64,000 bases of DNA from Herbaspirillum sp. DW155 (GTDB lineage Bacteria; Pseudomonadota; Gammaproteobacteria; Burkholderiales; Burkholderiaceae_D). The notes under the pieces are model-generated. The model was not told the DNA's origin. It saw nothing but the letters and a program-made list of their open reading frames with translations, and did no database searches. Positions 28,044 to 37,846 of this stretch are shown in pieces (position 1 is the stretch's first letter; the number at the start of each line of letters is the position of its first letter). The DNA lies in NCBI RefSeq assembly GCF_037076565.1, contig NZ_AP029028.1:2480001-2544000 (forward strand), read 5' to 3'. A program made the position numbers and the translations under genes.

Positions 28044-28756
28044 CTACCCTGCTGGAAGTACAAGACCTGTCTGCCGCCTATGGTCGCGCACAGGCATTGT
28101 TCGGTATTGATTTCGATGTCCATGCCGGCGAAGTGGTGACGCTGCTGGGTCGCAATGGCATGGGGCGTTCGACTACGGTGAAATGCCTGTTCGGGCTGCT
28201 GCGCCCCCAGCGGGGTTGCATCCGCCTGGCCGGGCGTGCGATTCATGCTGCGCCCTCGCATGAGATTTCCCGGCTTGGGCTGGGGCTGGTACCGGAAGGA
28301 CGACAGATTTTTTCCAACCTCAGCGTGGAGGAAAATTTGGTGGCCACTGCGCGTGCTCCGCGCCACAAGAGCGATCCCGCGCCATGGACACTGCAGCGCG
28401 TGTATGGACTATTCCCGCGTCTGCAGGAGCGTCGCCGCAACCAGGGGTGGCAATTATCCGGTGGCGAGCAGCAGATGCTCGCGATCGGCCGTGCACTGAT
28501 GACCAACCCGACTCTGTTGGTGTTGGATGAGGCGACGGAAGGCTTGTCGCCACTGATTCGTCAGGAAATATGGGATTCACTGTCGCGTCTCAAGCAGGAT
28601 GGACTGTCCCAGATCGTCATCGACAAAAACGTCAAGCCACTGCTGAAGCTGGCTGATCGTCATTTCGTGCTGGAGAAGGGCCGCGTGGTCTGGTCCGGCA
28701 AGTCTTCCCAACTGGCCGAACAAAGCCAGCTGGTCCATCAATATCTTGGAGTCTGA
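28040..28756 (+). CDS. LivF-type ABC transporter ATP-binding protein with Arg in Walker A
   Basis: A 238-residue LivF-type ATPase. Signature LSGGEQQMLAIGRAL, Walker B LLVLDEATEGLSP and the VIDKNVKPLLKLADRHFVLEKG tail are standard. The Walker A reads GRNGMGRSTT: the nucleotide-binding Lys is Arg (codon CGT). A conservative change at this position normally cripples ATP hydrolysis, so the importer may rely on its LivG site, or the change may be tolerated. Its start overlaps the LivG-type stop by four bases. Confidence 0.9.
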   Translation: MTTLLEVQDLSAAYGRAQALFGIDFDVHAGEVVTLLGRNGMGRSTTVKCLFGLLRPQRGCIRLAGRAIHAAPSHEISRLGLGLVPEGRQIFSNLSVEENLVATARAPRHKSDPAPWTLQRVYGLFPRLQERRRNQGWQLSGGEQQMLAIGRALMTNPTLLVLDEATEGLSPLIRQEIWDSLSRLKQDGLSQIVIDKNVKPLLKLADRHFVLEKGRVVWSGKSSQLAEQSQLVHQYLGV

Positions 28757-28761
28757 CCACC

Positions 28762-29427
28762 ATGAGCGGTATCCACAGCGAACGCATCCTGCATAACTAC
28801 TTTCGTAGTTCCTCGTCCTACCGCGTGCGTATCGCCCTGAACTTGAAGGGACTTTCGTCTGAATATCGCGCCATACATCTCAACCGCAACGGCGGCGAGC
28901 AGTTCGAGCCGGCCTTCCAAGCACTGAACCCCCATGCGCTGGTTCCTGTGCTGGAAGAGGAGGGCGCGCTGATTAGCCAGTCATTGACGATCCTTGAATA
29001 TCTGGAGGAGCGCTATCCGGAGGTCCCCTTGCTACCTGCAGATCCTTTCGCCCGCGCATATGTGCGTCAACTCGCAAATACTATCGCGTGCGAGATGCAT
29101 CCGCTCAATAACCTGCGTGTGCTGAAGTATCTCTCGGGAAAGCTAGGGCTGGATGAGCCCCAGAAGAGGGAGTGGATCCACCACTGGAATCGCCTCGGCC
29201 TGCAGGGACTGGAGCAGCAAGTCCTCACCTCGCCCTGGCGCGGCCGCTTCTTGTGCGGCGACAGGCCGGGTCTGGCTGATTGTTGCTTGGTTCCGCAGCT
29301 GTTCAATGCACAGCGCTTTGAGGTCGATCTCACACCCTATCCCACGCTGCTTGCCATTGCCGCAGAGTGTGAGCGGATCGAGGCCTTTGCCAGCGCGCAT
29401 CCCTCGCGTCAGCCCGATGCCGAGTGA
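28762..29427 (+). CDS. nagL: Maleylpyruvate isomerase (zeta-class GST)
   Basis: A 221-residue zeta-class glutathione transferase converting maleylpyruvate to fumarylpyruvate, the step between NagI and NagK. It has the zeta motif SSSYRVRIALNLKGL at the glutathione site and ISQSLTILEYLEERYP. Five bases separate it from the ATPase gene, so importer and isomerase are probably co-transcribed. Maleylacetoacetate isomerase is the close alternative, but the cluster favours maleylpyruvate. Confidence 0.9.
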   Translation: MSGIHSERILHNYFRSSSSYRVRIALNLKGLSSEYRAIHLNRNGGEQFEPAFQALNPHALVPVLEEEGALISQSLTILEYLEERYPEVPLLPADPFARAYVRQLANTIACEMHPLNNLRVLKYLSGKLGLDEPQKREWIHHWNRLGLQGLEQQVLTSPWRGRFLCGDRPGLADCCLVPQLFNAQRFEVDLTPYPTLLAIAAECERIEAFASAHPSRQPDAE

Positions 29428-29523
29428 GCCCTTATGGCGGCATGACACATGGCAGACGGGCTTGATCAAAAAATAAAAATACGCCAATTAAGAGCGGACA
29501 ACCAGCAATCAACAGGAGGAAAT

Positions 29524-30621
29524 ATGCACAAGATGGCAATGGCCGGCGCGCTCGCGCTGCTGGCCGGGATGGGGGGGCGGTACCGTCCGGGCACAAGATT
29601 CCGTTAGCATTTACGGCATCATCGATACGGCGGTGGCGTACACCACCAATGCGAATGCGGCAGGGAATTCGGTATTGAAGATGCCGAGCCTGACCGGTTC
29701 CTTTCCATCACGTATAGGTTTTAAGGGGATTGAGGACTTGGGCGGCGGCCTGCAGGCCCTGTTCGTACTGGAGTCTGGCTTCGGTCCGATACCGGCGGAC
29801 TGGGGCAGGGCAACCGGCTATTCGGCCGGCAATCATTGGTCGGGCTCAAGAACAGCTGGGGCCAGTTGTCTCTCGGTCGTCAGGTCAACATGACCTTCCT
29901 GGCCACGGCCAAGAGCGATGTAATTGGACCCAGCCTGTTCTCCATCAGCAGCATCGACCCCTATCTGCCGAATGCACGCAGCGACAATGCCATCGGCTAC
30001 TTGGGAAGTTTTAACGGATTTACCATTGGTGCTACCTACAGCTTTGGCCGCGACACTGCATCAGCAGGTGGGCCGGCGGCCACCAACTGCCCCGGAGAAG
30101 TGGCCGGTAACAACAAGGCGTGCCGCCAGGTGACCGCTTTGTTCGGCTATGACGCACAGGGCTATGGAGTGAGTACATCCTACGATATCCTGTATGGCAA
30201 TGCAGGGGCCGCCAATGGTCTTGGCAGCAGCGACAACACGGACCAGCGCGTGACCCTCAACGGCTATGTCATGCTCGGACAGGCCAAGCTGGGGGGAGGA
30301 ATAATTGACCGTCGCACACGCGCGGCGGCCAATCTCAATACCGACTCAGATCTTTACTATCTTGGGGTGAGCTATCCCTTCTCTGTCGCACTAGTAGCCG
30401 ATGCACAGCTGATGCGCCTCAATGTCAGGAGGAGCAGCAATGACGCTACCATGTCGGTGCTACGTCTAACCTACAACCTTTCCAGGCGAACGGCACTGTA
30501 TGGTTCGCTGGGATATATCCGCAACCGAGGTGGCTCGGGGATATCTCTAGACGCCGGGGGAACAGTGGCGACTGGCAGAAACCAGTTGGGGATCATGAGT
30601 GGGTTACGGCATACATTCTGA
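29524..30621 (+). pseudogene. Gram-negative trimeric porin, disrupted by two compensating frameshifts
   Basis: The intact product would be a 365-residue porin. It starts with a signal peptide (HKMAMAGALALLAGMGG) behind GGAGG, then SVSIYGIIDTAVAY, GFKGIEDLGGGLQALF, LKNSWGQLSLGRQ and a C-terminal Phe (GLRHTF), all typical of betaproteobacterial general porins. One extra base in the G7 tract at 29571-29577 shifts the frame and gives a stop about 30 bases on. One base missing near 29788 restores the original frame. As read, the protein is not made. Either the gene is decayed or phase-variable, or the sequence has two errors. It ends the nag region and may have been its outer-membrane channel. Confidence 0.85.
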
Positions 30622-30638
30622 GAAGAGCTGGGAGCCCG

Positions 30639-30669
30639 CCGAAGCCGTCTTTGGCAGAGGCGGTTTCGG
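30639..30669 (+). terminator. Stem-loop after the porin gene
   Basis: CCGAAGCCGTCT pairs with AGGCGGTTTCGG across a short loop, with two imperfect positions. It is 18 bases past the stop. A weak T-rich stretch follows. Confidence 0.5.
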
Positions 30670-30802
30670 TTGGTAACTCTCTGCGCCATCGCGTCTGGTC
30701 GTAGAGGTCCTGCATACCGTCAATAATGTCAGCGCAGCGCCCTCGTGGAGTCCAAGGGATGCGCTGGCTGGGTCGGCAATATTCTACTGACGTCACGGTG
30801 GA

Positions 30803-31423
30803 TCAGGCTTTTTCTGCGCGTGCCAAAAACATCTCGACGAAGCCATCAATGACTTTTTCGACGAATCGCTTTGCTTTTTTGTCGCCGGGATCGGCGACCA
30901 GCTTTCCGTCGATGACCAAGTTTGACAAGCCATGTACGGCAACCCAGAGCAAACTCACGTCTACCGGCGTCGCTCGCGGACCGAAGACAATCGTTCCAAG
31001 TCGTTGCACCTCGGCAAAAGACGCGCGACGTTGGTTGGTCGTATTCAGGAATTGCTCCGAGCGCGCGTCGACCGGGGCAAACATCGTCCGAAAAAGGCCT
31101 GGGTTGTAGATGGCAAATTCGAGGTAGGAAATTGCAGATGCTTTTAGTACTTCGCCAACACTGCGGCAATCGACCTGATCGTGGGCGGCACCCATGGCCG
31201 CGGCCAACTCCTCGAAACCGCTGGCCACCAGTGCAGCGACGAAACCTTCCTTGTTTCTGAAATGGTAGTAGGGCGCCTGATGCGTACAGCCGGATCGCCT
31301 TGCTACCTCACGCATGTTAAGGGAGGCTTCGTCGACTTCATTCAGCATCGCCTTACCTATCCTCAGTAGCGTCTCGCGGAGGTCGGTGTCAGGTATCAAA
31401 TTGCTGCTTTCTTTTTTCGTCAT
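30803..31423 (-). CDS. TetR-family transcriptional regulator
   Basis: A 206-residue TetR regulator from the chosen ATG (MTKKESSN). The DNA-binding part reads LRETLLRIGKAMLNEVDEAS and MREVARRSGCTHQAPYYHFRNKEGFVAALVA; the C-terminal domain resembles the WHG (PF13305) type. The frame is open up to 31573, so starts at 31471 or 31573 are possible. The chosen start gives the family's normal length. A perfect 13-bp palindrome at 31625-31637 is a candidate operator. The target genes are not evident. Confidence 0.85.
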   Translation of the reverse strand: MTKKESSNLIPDTDLRETLLRIGKAMLNEVDEASLNMREVARRSGCTHQAPYYHFRNKEGFVAALVASGFEELAAAMGAAHDQVDCRSVGEVLKASAISYLEFAIYNPGLFRTMFAPVDARSEQFLNTTNQRRASFAEVQRLGTIVFGPRATPVDVSLLWVAVHGLSNLVIDGKLVADPGDKKAKRFVEKVIDGFVEMFLARAEKA

Positions 31424-31624
31424 GCTCAATGGATCCGCCAAATTCTGGTTTTCCTGCAGGAATCGATACATGATAAACGAAGTTGGCGCAATGCCAGAGA
31501 AAAGCCCCAGTGCCATATCGCCGAGAGGGACGCGCACCTCCAACGCAGGAAAACTAACAGGCCACCTCGCCATGCTTCGGCTTGTTGTATGCGCTGCGCC
31601 TGCGAAACGCTTGACGCTGTCAAC

Positions 31625-31637
31625 TAGACATTGTCTA
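31625..31637. promoter_or_regulatory. Palindrome TAGACA-T-TGTCTA, candidate TetR operator
   Basis: This perfect 13-bp dyad lies between the TetR gene and the HD-GYP gene, 53 bases before the latter's start. The sequence type is common among TetR-family operators. Confidence 0.45.
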
Positions 31638-31689
31638 ATTGGGCAGATGTTACCCCACGACTATCCCTTGTTTCTCTCTTTGATATGAC

Positions 31690-32883
31690 ATGAGCGAGCG
31701 CAAAAAAATCGCGGTCGAACAACTGGCTGTCGGGATGTATTTTTGTGGATTTGATGCCTCATGGATTAACTCGCCCTTCTGGCGAACAGGCTTCAAGTTG
31801 AGTTCGCCTTCGGATGTTGCAGAGGTGGTTGGGGCGGGCTATGACACCTGTTGGATTGATATCGCGCTGGGGGACGACCTTGCCGGACCAAGCGATCTGA
31901 TTCCATTGATTGAGACTAGGAATGATGATGCGAAACGAGCGCAACAAGTGCCCGCCGCATGGCAGGATGCGCAGCGTCTCTTTGCGGAAACGAAGGAGTT
32001 GGCCAAGGAACTCTTTTGCCAGGTACGTCTGGGAAAAGCGGTAGACGTGCGGATTTGCCAACGCATTGTCGAAGATCTGACCGCAGCGGCAATACGAGAC
32101 CCGGATACCATCATGAGCGTGTTGCGCCTCAAGCTCGCCGATGAGTATGTTTATGCGCATTCTCTTTCAGTCTCAGTTCTGATGGTCGCGCTTGGACGCA
32201 CCATCGGCCTGGATGCAGACGCCTGTATGGAGGCCGGTTTGGCAGGATATCTTCACGATATCGGAAAAGCCTTTATTCCCGAGGACATCCTCAACAAGCC
32301 GGAGCAACTAACGAGGGAAGAATACAAGCTTGTCCAGCGCCATACGACGCTGGGTTACCGTTATCTGCAGGAAAACCCGCGAATACCGCCTACAGTCGCT
32401 TTGGTGTGTCTCCATCATCACGAGAAAATGGATGGGTCGGGATATCCTTTGCGCAAGCTCAGCAATGAAATCGATTTGTATTCGCGCATGGCTGCCATTG
32501 CCGATGTCTACGATGCGCTCACGTCAGATCGTCCCTACAAGCAGGGCTGGGAACCAGCTACTGCCATATCCCGTATGGCGTGCTGGAAAGGGCATTTCGA
32601 TCCCACTCTGATGTCAGCATTCGTCAAGAGCATCGGTATCTACCCAGTTGGCAGCGTCGTCAAGATGCGCTCTGGGCGCTATGCGGTGGTAATCAGACAA
32701 AACCACGATGAACTCTTGCGGCCGGTAGTCAGGATAGTGGAATACGCTGCGGCAACAGAAATGACTGAACCCGTCCTGATTGATCTATCCGACCGCAATT
32801 CAGGAGACGAGATTGCAGAGAAAATCGATGAGCATTGGAACGATGTGAAGGGAATAGCGAAATCCATGCTTCTAAGCATATAA
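31690..32883 (+). CDS. HD-GYP domain protein, probable cyclic-di-GMP phosphodiesterase
   Basis: A 397-residue cytoplasmic protein with an N-terminal DUF3391-type domain (KKIAVEQLAVGMYFCGFD) and a C-terminal HD-GYP domain. The HD pair is at about residue 188 (YLHDIGKAFIP) and the GYP block near 243-252 (HHEKMDGSGYP), both intact. Such enzymes hydrolyse cyclic-di-GMP and favour motility over biofilm. Nearby chemoreceptor genes fit a motility role. There is no clear ribosome binding site. Confidence 0.9.
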   Translation: MSERKKIAVEQLAVGMYFCGFDASWINSPFWRTGFKLSSPSDVAEVVGAGYDTCWIDIALGDDLAGPSDLIPLIETRNDDAKRAQQVPAAWQDAQRLFAETKELAKELFCQVRLGKAVDVRICQRIVEDLTAAAIRDPDTIMSVLRLKLADEYVYAHSLSVSVLMVALGRTIGLDADACMEAGLAGYLHDIGKAFIPEDILNKPEQLTREEYKLVQRHTTLGYRYLQENPRIPPTVALVCLHHHEKMDGSGYPLRKLSNEIDLYSRMAAIADVYDALTSDRPYKQGWEPATAISRMACWKGHFDPTLMSAFVKSIGIYPVGSVVKMRSGRYAVVIRQNHDELLRPVVRIVEYAAATEMTEPVLIDLSDRNSGDEIAEKIDEHWNDVKGIAKSMLLSI

Positions 32884-33112
32884 GGACACGCCTGAAGGCC
32901 AGGTGAAAGAAAATAAATCAACAAATACGTTCTCGGGGGGGGCGTCTTCTCAACATCTCGTGACATCGCGATGTCATACGTCGCGGCACTAGTAACATTC
33001 ACGGTCCTTTCATCTGGTTTCGATAGGACTTATATCTTCTGTTCGGTCGCGTATGTTCTCCTTGAGAAGAGAGCACTGGCGAACCGACGACCTGACTAGG
33101 AAATATGCTGCC

Positions 33113-34669
33113 ATGAGTATCGCAAGAAAACTCTATCTCTTTTCACTTTTCATCGTTGCTGTGATGGCCAGTATCTGCTGCGTCAATCTCGTGCAATTGG
33201 ATAAAGTTGGCAATAGTATCCACAGGATCGTTGACGATACGGTGCCGAGTATTTCCGATCTCGACGAGATCAGTGTAGCTGTCTATAAACTGCGGATTGA
33301 TGTATTGAGCTATGTCTTCATCAACGATGATAAGGTGAAGGTCAACGCCAAGAAAGAAATGGAGGTGTCTTACAAGCGTGTTCAGGACGGATTGGAACGC
33401 TACAAACGCCAAGATATTTCAGATGAAAAAGACCGTGCTCTGTTTGTATTGATCGAAAAAAACTTCACTGAATACAACAAGTTGAGAGAGCAGATCCTTG
33501 AGCAAAGAGATCCTCAACGTTCAATCGAAATACTGCTACAGGGCAGGCAGGTAATCGGCGCGCTGGTCAAGAGCATAGAGGATACAAAGTCATACAACCA
33601 GGAACTCGCCAGACAATATCAGACAGAGGTGACGGCCGCGCTGACGGAGTCCAATCGCGCCAGTTGGATGGCATCCATCCTAGCGGGCTTGTTGGTCCTC
33701 TTTATCAGTGTATCGCTGGCGCGCCAGATATCGACGCGACTACGGCGCGCGGTAAGTGTGACAGAACAGATCGGTGCCGGGCGACTCACTACCTTGGTGG
33801 AGACTGCTGGCAGTGACGAGATCGCCAAGTTGATGCATTCAATTGCGGCGATGCGGTCGAACCTGGAGGATGTGATTGCAAAAGTACAGGACAGCGCCGA
33901 TGCTGTGACGTCAATTGCCGCGGAAATTTCCAACGGCAACTTAGACTTGTCGAATCGGACAGAGAAGCAAGCGGCATCGCTGGAAGAAACCGCATCCAGC
34001 ATGGAAGAGCTGCTGAGTGCAGTCAAGACCAACTCCACCAACGCCCGCCAGGCAAGTACACTGGCAGTTGCGGGGTCTGATGTCGCACATCGCAGTAGCG
34101 CTGAAATCCAGAACGCAGTCAATACCATGCATGAGATTGCAAGCAGCTCCGGTCGTATGTCGGAAATCATCGCTGTGATTGAGGGAATATCCTTCCAGAC
34201 CAACATCTTGGCGCTTAATGCTGCAGTGGAAGCGGCTCGCGCTGGAGAGAACGGACGTGGCTTTGCCGTAGTGGCATCTGAGGTGCGTGCACTCGCCCAG
34301 CGCAGTACCAGTGCAGCCAAGGAAATCAAGGACTTGATTGTGGCGTCAGTTGAACATATTCAAAGCGGCAAGCTTATCGTTGAAGGTACCGTAGATACGA
34401 TTTCGCAAATCACTTCCAGTGCCGGACAGACCAGAGAACTGATGCACGAGATTGCCAATGCTTCTGAGGAACAGAGCTCGGGAATTTCGCAGATCAATGA
34501 CGCCATTGTCCAGATCGATCAGAATACCCAGCAGAATGCAGCGTTGGTAGAGCAGATAGCGGCCGCTTCTAACCTCCTGAAAGAGCAGGCGGTATTCCTG
34601 CAACAAACAATCTCATTCTTCGAGACTCGTCCGCAGGGAGTCATCGTCGACATGGAGGGGGGCCACTGA
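33113..34669 (+). CDS. Methyl-accepting chemotaxis protein
   Basis: A 518-residue chemoreceptor from the chosen ATG (MSIARKLYLFSLF); the frame is open from 33053 but AGGAAA favours 33113. Membrane segment 1 lies at about residues 9-28, a four-helix-bundle sensor follows, membrane segment 2 is ASWMASILAGLLVLFISVSL, then HAMP and the signalling domain ([31 protein letters not shown]). The C-terminus lacks the xWxxF tether found in the receptor at 2499. Base composition is less GC-rich than most neighbours. Confidence 0.92.
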   Translation: MSIARKLYLFSLFIVAVMASICCVNLVQLDKVGNSIHRIVDDTVPSISDLDEISVAVYKLRIDVLSYVFINDDKVKVNAKKEMEVSYKRVQDGLERYKRQDISDEKDRALFVLIEKNFTEYNKLREQILEQRDPQRSIEILLQGRQVIGALVKSIEDTKSYNQELARQYQTEVTAALTESNRASWMASILAGLLVLFISVSLARQISTRLRRAVSVTEQIGAGRLTTLVETAGSDEIAKLMHSIAAMRSNLEDVIAKVQDSADAVTSIAAEISNGNLDLSNRTEKQAASLEETASSMEELLSAVKTNSTNARQASTLAVAGSDVAHRSSAEIQNAVNTMHEIASSSGRMSEIIAVIEGISFQTNILALNAAVEAARAGENGRGFAVVASEVRALAQRSTSAAKEIKDLIVASVEHIQSGKLIVEGTVDTISQITSSAGQTRELMHEIANASEEQSSGISQINDAIVQIDQNTQQNAALVEQIAAASNLLKEQAVFLQQTISFFETRPQGVIVDMEGGH

Positions 34670-34718
34670 GACTAAGGGCCTGCCACATCTGCTGAAATGC
34701 TTTTACATCCCGTGTTAC

Positions 34719-35033
34719 TCAGTTTGGGAGCGGGATGATCAGAACACTTCTCAATGACGATATACGGCAGAAGGCCGGCGGAATCTGGCCGGGCAAGGAA
34801 GGCGACCGAGAACTAAGGGCGTGCAACATGGAGAGCATCCTGCGGGATAGTGCACCGAATGTGCTCAATAGCGCCATCGCTATACCATTGAAATTCATAA
34901 AGGCTTCCTCGGTAAAATGCGTACGCAGTTCGTCCAGCGCCGTATTGCAGGTGTGCACGTGGAGTGTGTCCGGGCTAGCGCGTCCGTACAGTACGACGGC
35001 CAGGTATCTGCAGTAAGCGCGTTCGGGCATCAT
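34719..35033 (-). pseudogene. Possible remnant of a carboxymuconolactone-decarboxylase-like (AhpD fold) gene
   Basis: In a 418-base gap the only suggestive sequence is a 104-codon minus-strand frame. Its middle (ALDELRTHFTEEAFMNFNGIAMALL) resembles the helix preceding the C-terminus of CMD/AhpD-fold proteins. The CxxC active site is absent and the tail looks non-coding. This could be chance. Confidence 0.2.
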
Positions 35034-35087
35034 ATAGTCCCAGGTAACTCACTCTATTTTCAATAAGGCTGCTTAGGAAGACGCGAT

Positions 35088-36035
35088 ATGACCGCTTACG
35101 AAGATGTCTTTCCAGATGATCCTTTTGAGCACTGGCATCAGGTGACTTGTCGTAATTATTCCGTAACTGAGTGCCGCTCAATCAAAGACCAAGCCTTCAG
35201 CGCGCAAGTACAGGTACGTCCCTTCGGCGACCTGCTTGTGAGTAAGATTAGCTCTAAGGTGAGCCCGGATGTGACATTGCAGGTCATGCGTGGAAACAGA
35301 GAGATCCGAAAGGACTACCGCGACGATTTTCTGATCTGGTTCGGCCGACTAGGGGCCATGGAGCTCGAGCAAGACGGCCGCAGCACGCAGCTTCAATCGG
35401 GCGACTTAATGCTGCACGATCAGGCAGTACCATTCAACATTGCATTCGGTCAACATTGCGCCGCTTTGATGATTACCGTGCCGCGTCTCCTCATGTTGTC
35501 TCGGTTTGCGCAAGCAACAAACTGTACAGCCATGCGCGTTCCTGCGGTTTCTCCACTTGCAAGAATCGCCAAGGCGACGTTGAGTGAAATTGCGTTATCC
35601 GACATTGCCTCGGACCTGGACACACACGGCAAGAATATCTGGAGTCCGCTTTTGGACATCTGCCTTGCTGCCATACAAAGTAACTGTCCACAATCGGAAC
35701 AGCAGAGCGAAATACAAAAATCGCGTCTTCGCATGGCTCAACGCTACCTGCGACAGCGTCTTAGCGACCCGGATATCAGTCTGTCCAGCGTTTCTACAGA
35801 TCTGCACATGTCGAGTCGAACTCTGCTTCGTCTGTTCGCCGCGCACGGCACCACTCCAATGCAATGGCTTTGGCAGGAACGCCTCAAGTCAAGCTATGCA
35901 GCGTTGACGTCCGGGCCGTTCAAGAGAGTGAGCGATGTCGCCTACGCGCATGGTTTTCGAAATCTGTCCCACTTTAGTCGCTCTTTCAAAGCACTGCATG
36001 GGATTAACCCGCAACAGCTACTTCGCGACGCTTAA
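35088..36035 (+). CDS. AraC-family regulator with AraC-binding-like domain
   Basis: A 315-residue regulator. The N-terminal half matches the AraC-binding-like domain of FeaR/NphR/XylS-type proteins (LRQ-type sensor with GDLMLHDQAVPF). The C-terminal 100 residues hold two helix-turn-helix units (LSSVSTDLHMSSRTLLRLFAAHG and VSDVAYAHGFRNLSHFSRSFKALHG). It sits just before an isochorismatase-like hydrolase in the same direction and probably controls it. The effector is unknown. Confidence 0.88.
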   Translation: MTAYEDVFPDDPFEHWHQVTCRNYSVTECRSIKDQAFSAQVQVRPFGDLLVSKISSKVSPDVTLQVMRGNREIRKDYRDDFLIWFGRLGAMELEQDGRSTQLQSGDLMLHDQAVPFNIAFGQHCAALMITVPRLLMLSRFAQATNCTAMRVPAVSPLARIAKATLSEIALSDIASDLDTHGKNIWSPLLDICLAAIQSNCPQSEQQSEIQKSRLRMAQRYLRQRLSDPDISLSSVSTDLHMSSRTLLRLFAAHGTTPMQWLWQERLKSSYAALTSGPFKRVSDVAYAHGFRNLSHFSRSFKALHGINPQQLLRDA

Positions 36036-36175
36036 TCTGAAAACTAGAACCAAGCACAGCATTGCATGATTGTCTTCTTGAGCAAATCGAATGTCGGTTT
36101 CAGGCAAATGGGGGGAGCTACCGAGCGATACCATAATTCTGAAAATTTCATCAACCGAACGGAGAGAACTTGGCC

Positions 36176-36808
36176 ATGCCGTATCAACTCGACATTATCG
36201 ACCCGAAGAAAAGTGCAATGATTGTCGTAGACATGCAAAACGACTTCGTTGTTGAAGGCGCTCCAATGCAGTCTGCACAAGCACTGGCGATGGTGCCCAG
36301 GCTCGCCGCGACGCTTTCGTTTTGTCGAAAGAAGGGTATCAAAGTAGTCTATACCGCACACGTGCATCGCAAGGATGGCAGCGATATGGGTCTTTACGAT
36401 GATCTTTACCCTCCGATTGCTAATCGCATAGCACTGGTGGACGAAACCCATGGCGCAGAGATTTACCCGGACCTGAAGCCCGCACCTGGTGAGCATGTCA
36501 TCAAGAAGCACCGCTACAGCGGCTTTTTTGCGACTGACCTAGACCTGATACTGCGCGAGTGGGGTATTGATACAGTAATTATCACAGGCACCACGACCGA
36601 AAATTGCTGTCTCTCAACGGCCCGGGAGGCTATGTTCCTCAACTACAAGACCGTGTTCCTTTCGGACGTAACGGGCACGTTTGACTATCCGGACTTGGGT
36701 CACGGTGCGATGACGGCCGAGCAAATGCACAAGGCAACACTCATCATGCTTGCATTTTCCACCGCTCATGTGATGACCGCGCAACAATTCCAAGCTAAAG
36801 TGCTCTGA
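36176..36808 (+). CDS. Isochorismatase-family cysteine hydrolase
   Basis: A 210-residue alpha/beta hydrolase with the Asp-Lys-Cys triad: Asp19 (MIVVDMQNDF), a Lys in VIKKHRYSGFF and Cys144 (GTTTENCCLSTAREA). Members cleave C-N bonds in amides such as N-carbamoylsarcosine, ureidoacrylate, biuret or nicotinamide, so the substrate is open. A TTG six bases upstream (36170) is better spaced from GGAGAGA and could be the real start. It was probably followed by the cupin gene at 38739 before the IS inserted. Confidence 0.85.
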   Translation: MPYQLDIIDPKKSAMIVVDMQNDFVVEGAPMQSAQALAMVPRLAATLSFCRKKGIKVVYTAHVHRKDGSDMGLYDDLYPPIANRIALVDETHGAEIYPDLKPAPGEHVIKKHRYSGFFATDLDLILREWGIDTVIITGTTTENCCLSTAREAMFLNYKTVFLSDVTGTFDYPDLGHGAMTAEQMHKATLIMLAFSTAHVMTAQQFQAKVL

Positions 36809-36967
36809 CCATCTCGAGAGTAGATCAAGGAACAGCGCACGCCGACGAGTCGCTCTCCGCAACGCATCCGGGCTTTAAGAGCGCTGGCTGTGCGATCTTG
36901 ATACCTGTGTATGTTCCCGTAATTTCACTGACGTCTAGTGATGCGGATACAGATCGCGATGAATATG

Positions 36968-36972
36968 GGCAG
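36968..36972. repeat. IS2-like target site duplication, left copy (GGCAG)
   Basis: This copy matches 38303-38307 exactly. Five bases is the usual duplication for the IS2 group. Confidence 0.9.
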
Positions 36973-37009
36973 TGTAGTTGCCCCCGCAATTCAGGACACT
37001 CAGACATCG

Positions 37010-37846
37010 TTAAGTTACTGATGCTGCAGCCCGTCTGAACTCGCGAGGCGAGCGGTATTTCAGGGCCTTGTGCGGATGGCGCTCATTGTATTGCTCGAAG
37101 GCAGAGGCCAGATGCGTGAGCGCCGTAGGCACATCGGGCTTGTCCATGAAGGCGATGTAATCATGCTTCATCGTTTTTACGAACCGCTCCGCCATGCCGT
37201 TACTCTGTGGCGAGCGCACGGGCGTGGTCAAGGGCTCCAATCCCAGCTCGCGAGCGAAGCTGCGTGTGCGATGGTCGATGTAGGCCGAGCCGTTGTCGCT
37301 GAGCCATTCAATCACCTGTGGAGTCTGCGTGCTTCCAAACCTCTGCTCCACGGCGGCCAGCATCACGTCGCGCACGACATCCCCGCTATGCCCACCGGTA
37401 GTGGCCGCCCAGCTGATGGCTTCACGGTCACAACAATCCAGTGCAAACGTCACTCTCAATGCAGCCCCGTCATCACAACGGAATTCGAAGCCGTCCGAAC
37501 ACCAGCGCGCATTACTTTGCTTGACCGCTACGCGACCATCGTGGCGTCGATTGTCGCGTCTCACACCAGGTCGGCGCAGCAGCAACGCGTGCTCTCGCAT
37601 GACGCGATAGACCCGCTTATGGTTCACGCACGCTTGCCCCAGAGATTCCCGGCTACGTCGCAGCAAAGCCCAGATGCGGCGATAGCCATAGCTCGGCAAG
37701 CTCGCGACATACAGCTCAATCTCTTCGAGCAAGCCGCTGTCGCCGACTTTGCGAGCACTACGGCCATCTCGCCATTCCGGGCTCCGGGCTCGTTTTACTG
37801 CCACTGCAGAGCGCGCCACACCGAGAACGTCACAGACCACTTTCAT
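37010..37846 (-). CDS. IS2-group transposase OrfB (DDE integrase domain)
   Basis: A 278-residue OrfB from the ATG that overlaps the orfA stop (ATGA). The catalytic triad is visible in [17 protein letters not shown] and [11 protein letters not shown]. The same frame is open back to 38065 inside orfA, so the active transposase is probably the OrfAB fusion made by -1 frameshifting at 37885-37891. The C-terminus ([11 protein letters not shown]) is standard for the group. Confidence 0.93.
   Translation of the reverse strand: MKVVCDVLGVARSAVAVKRARSPEWRDGRSARKVGDSGLLEEIELYVASLPSYGYRRIWALLRRSRESLGQACVNHKRVYRVMREHALLLRRPGVRRDNRRHDGRVAVKQSNARWCSDGFEFRCDDGAALRVTFALDCCDREAISWAATTGGHSGDVVRDVMLAAVEQRFGSTQTPQVIEWLSDNGSAYIDHRTRSFARELGLEPLTTPVRSPQSNGMAERFVKTMKHDYIAFMDKPDVPTALTHLASAFEQYNERHPHKALKYRSPREFRRAAASVT

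Noticed and set aside
34735-35016. Plus-strand frame of 93 codons after the second chemoreceptor
   Set aside because: No ribosome binding site and no protein-like character are seen. The opposite strand shows the only faint family resemblance.
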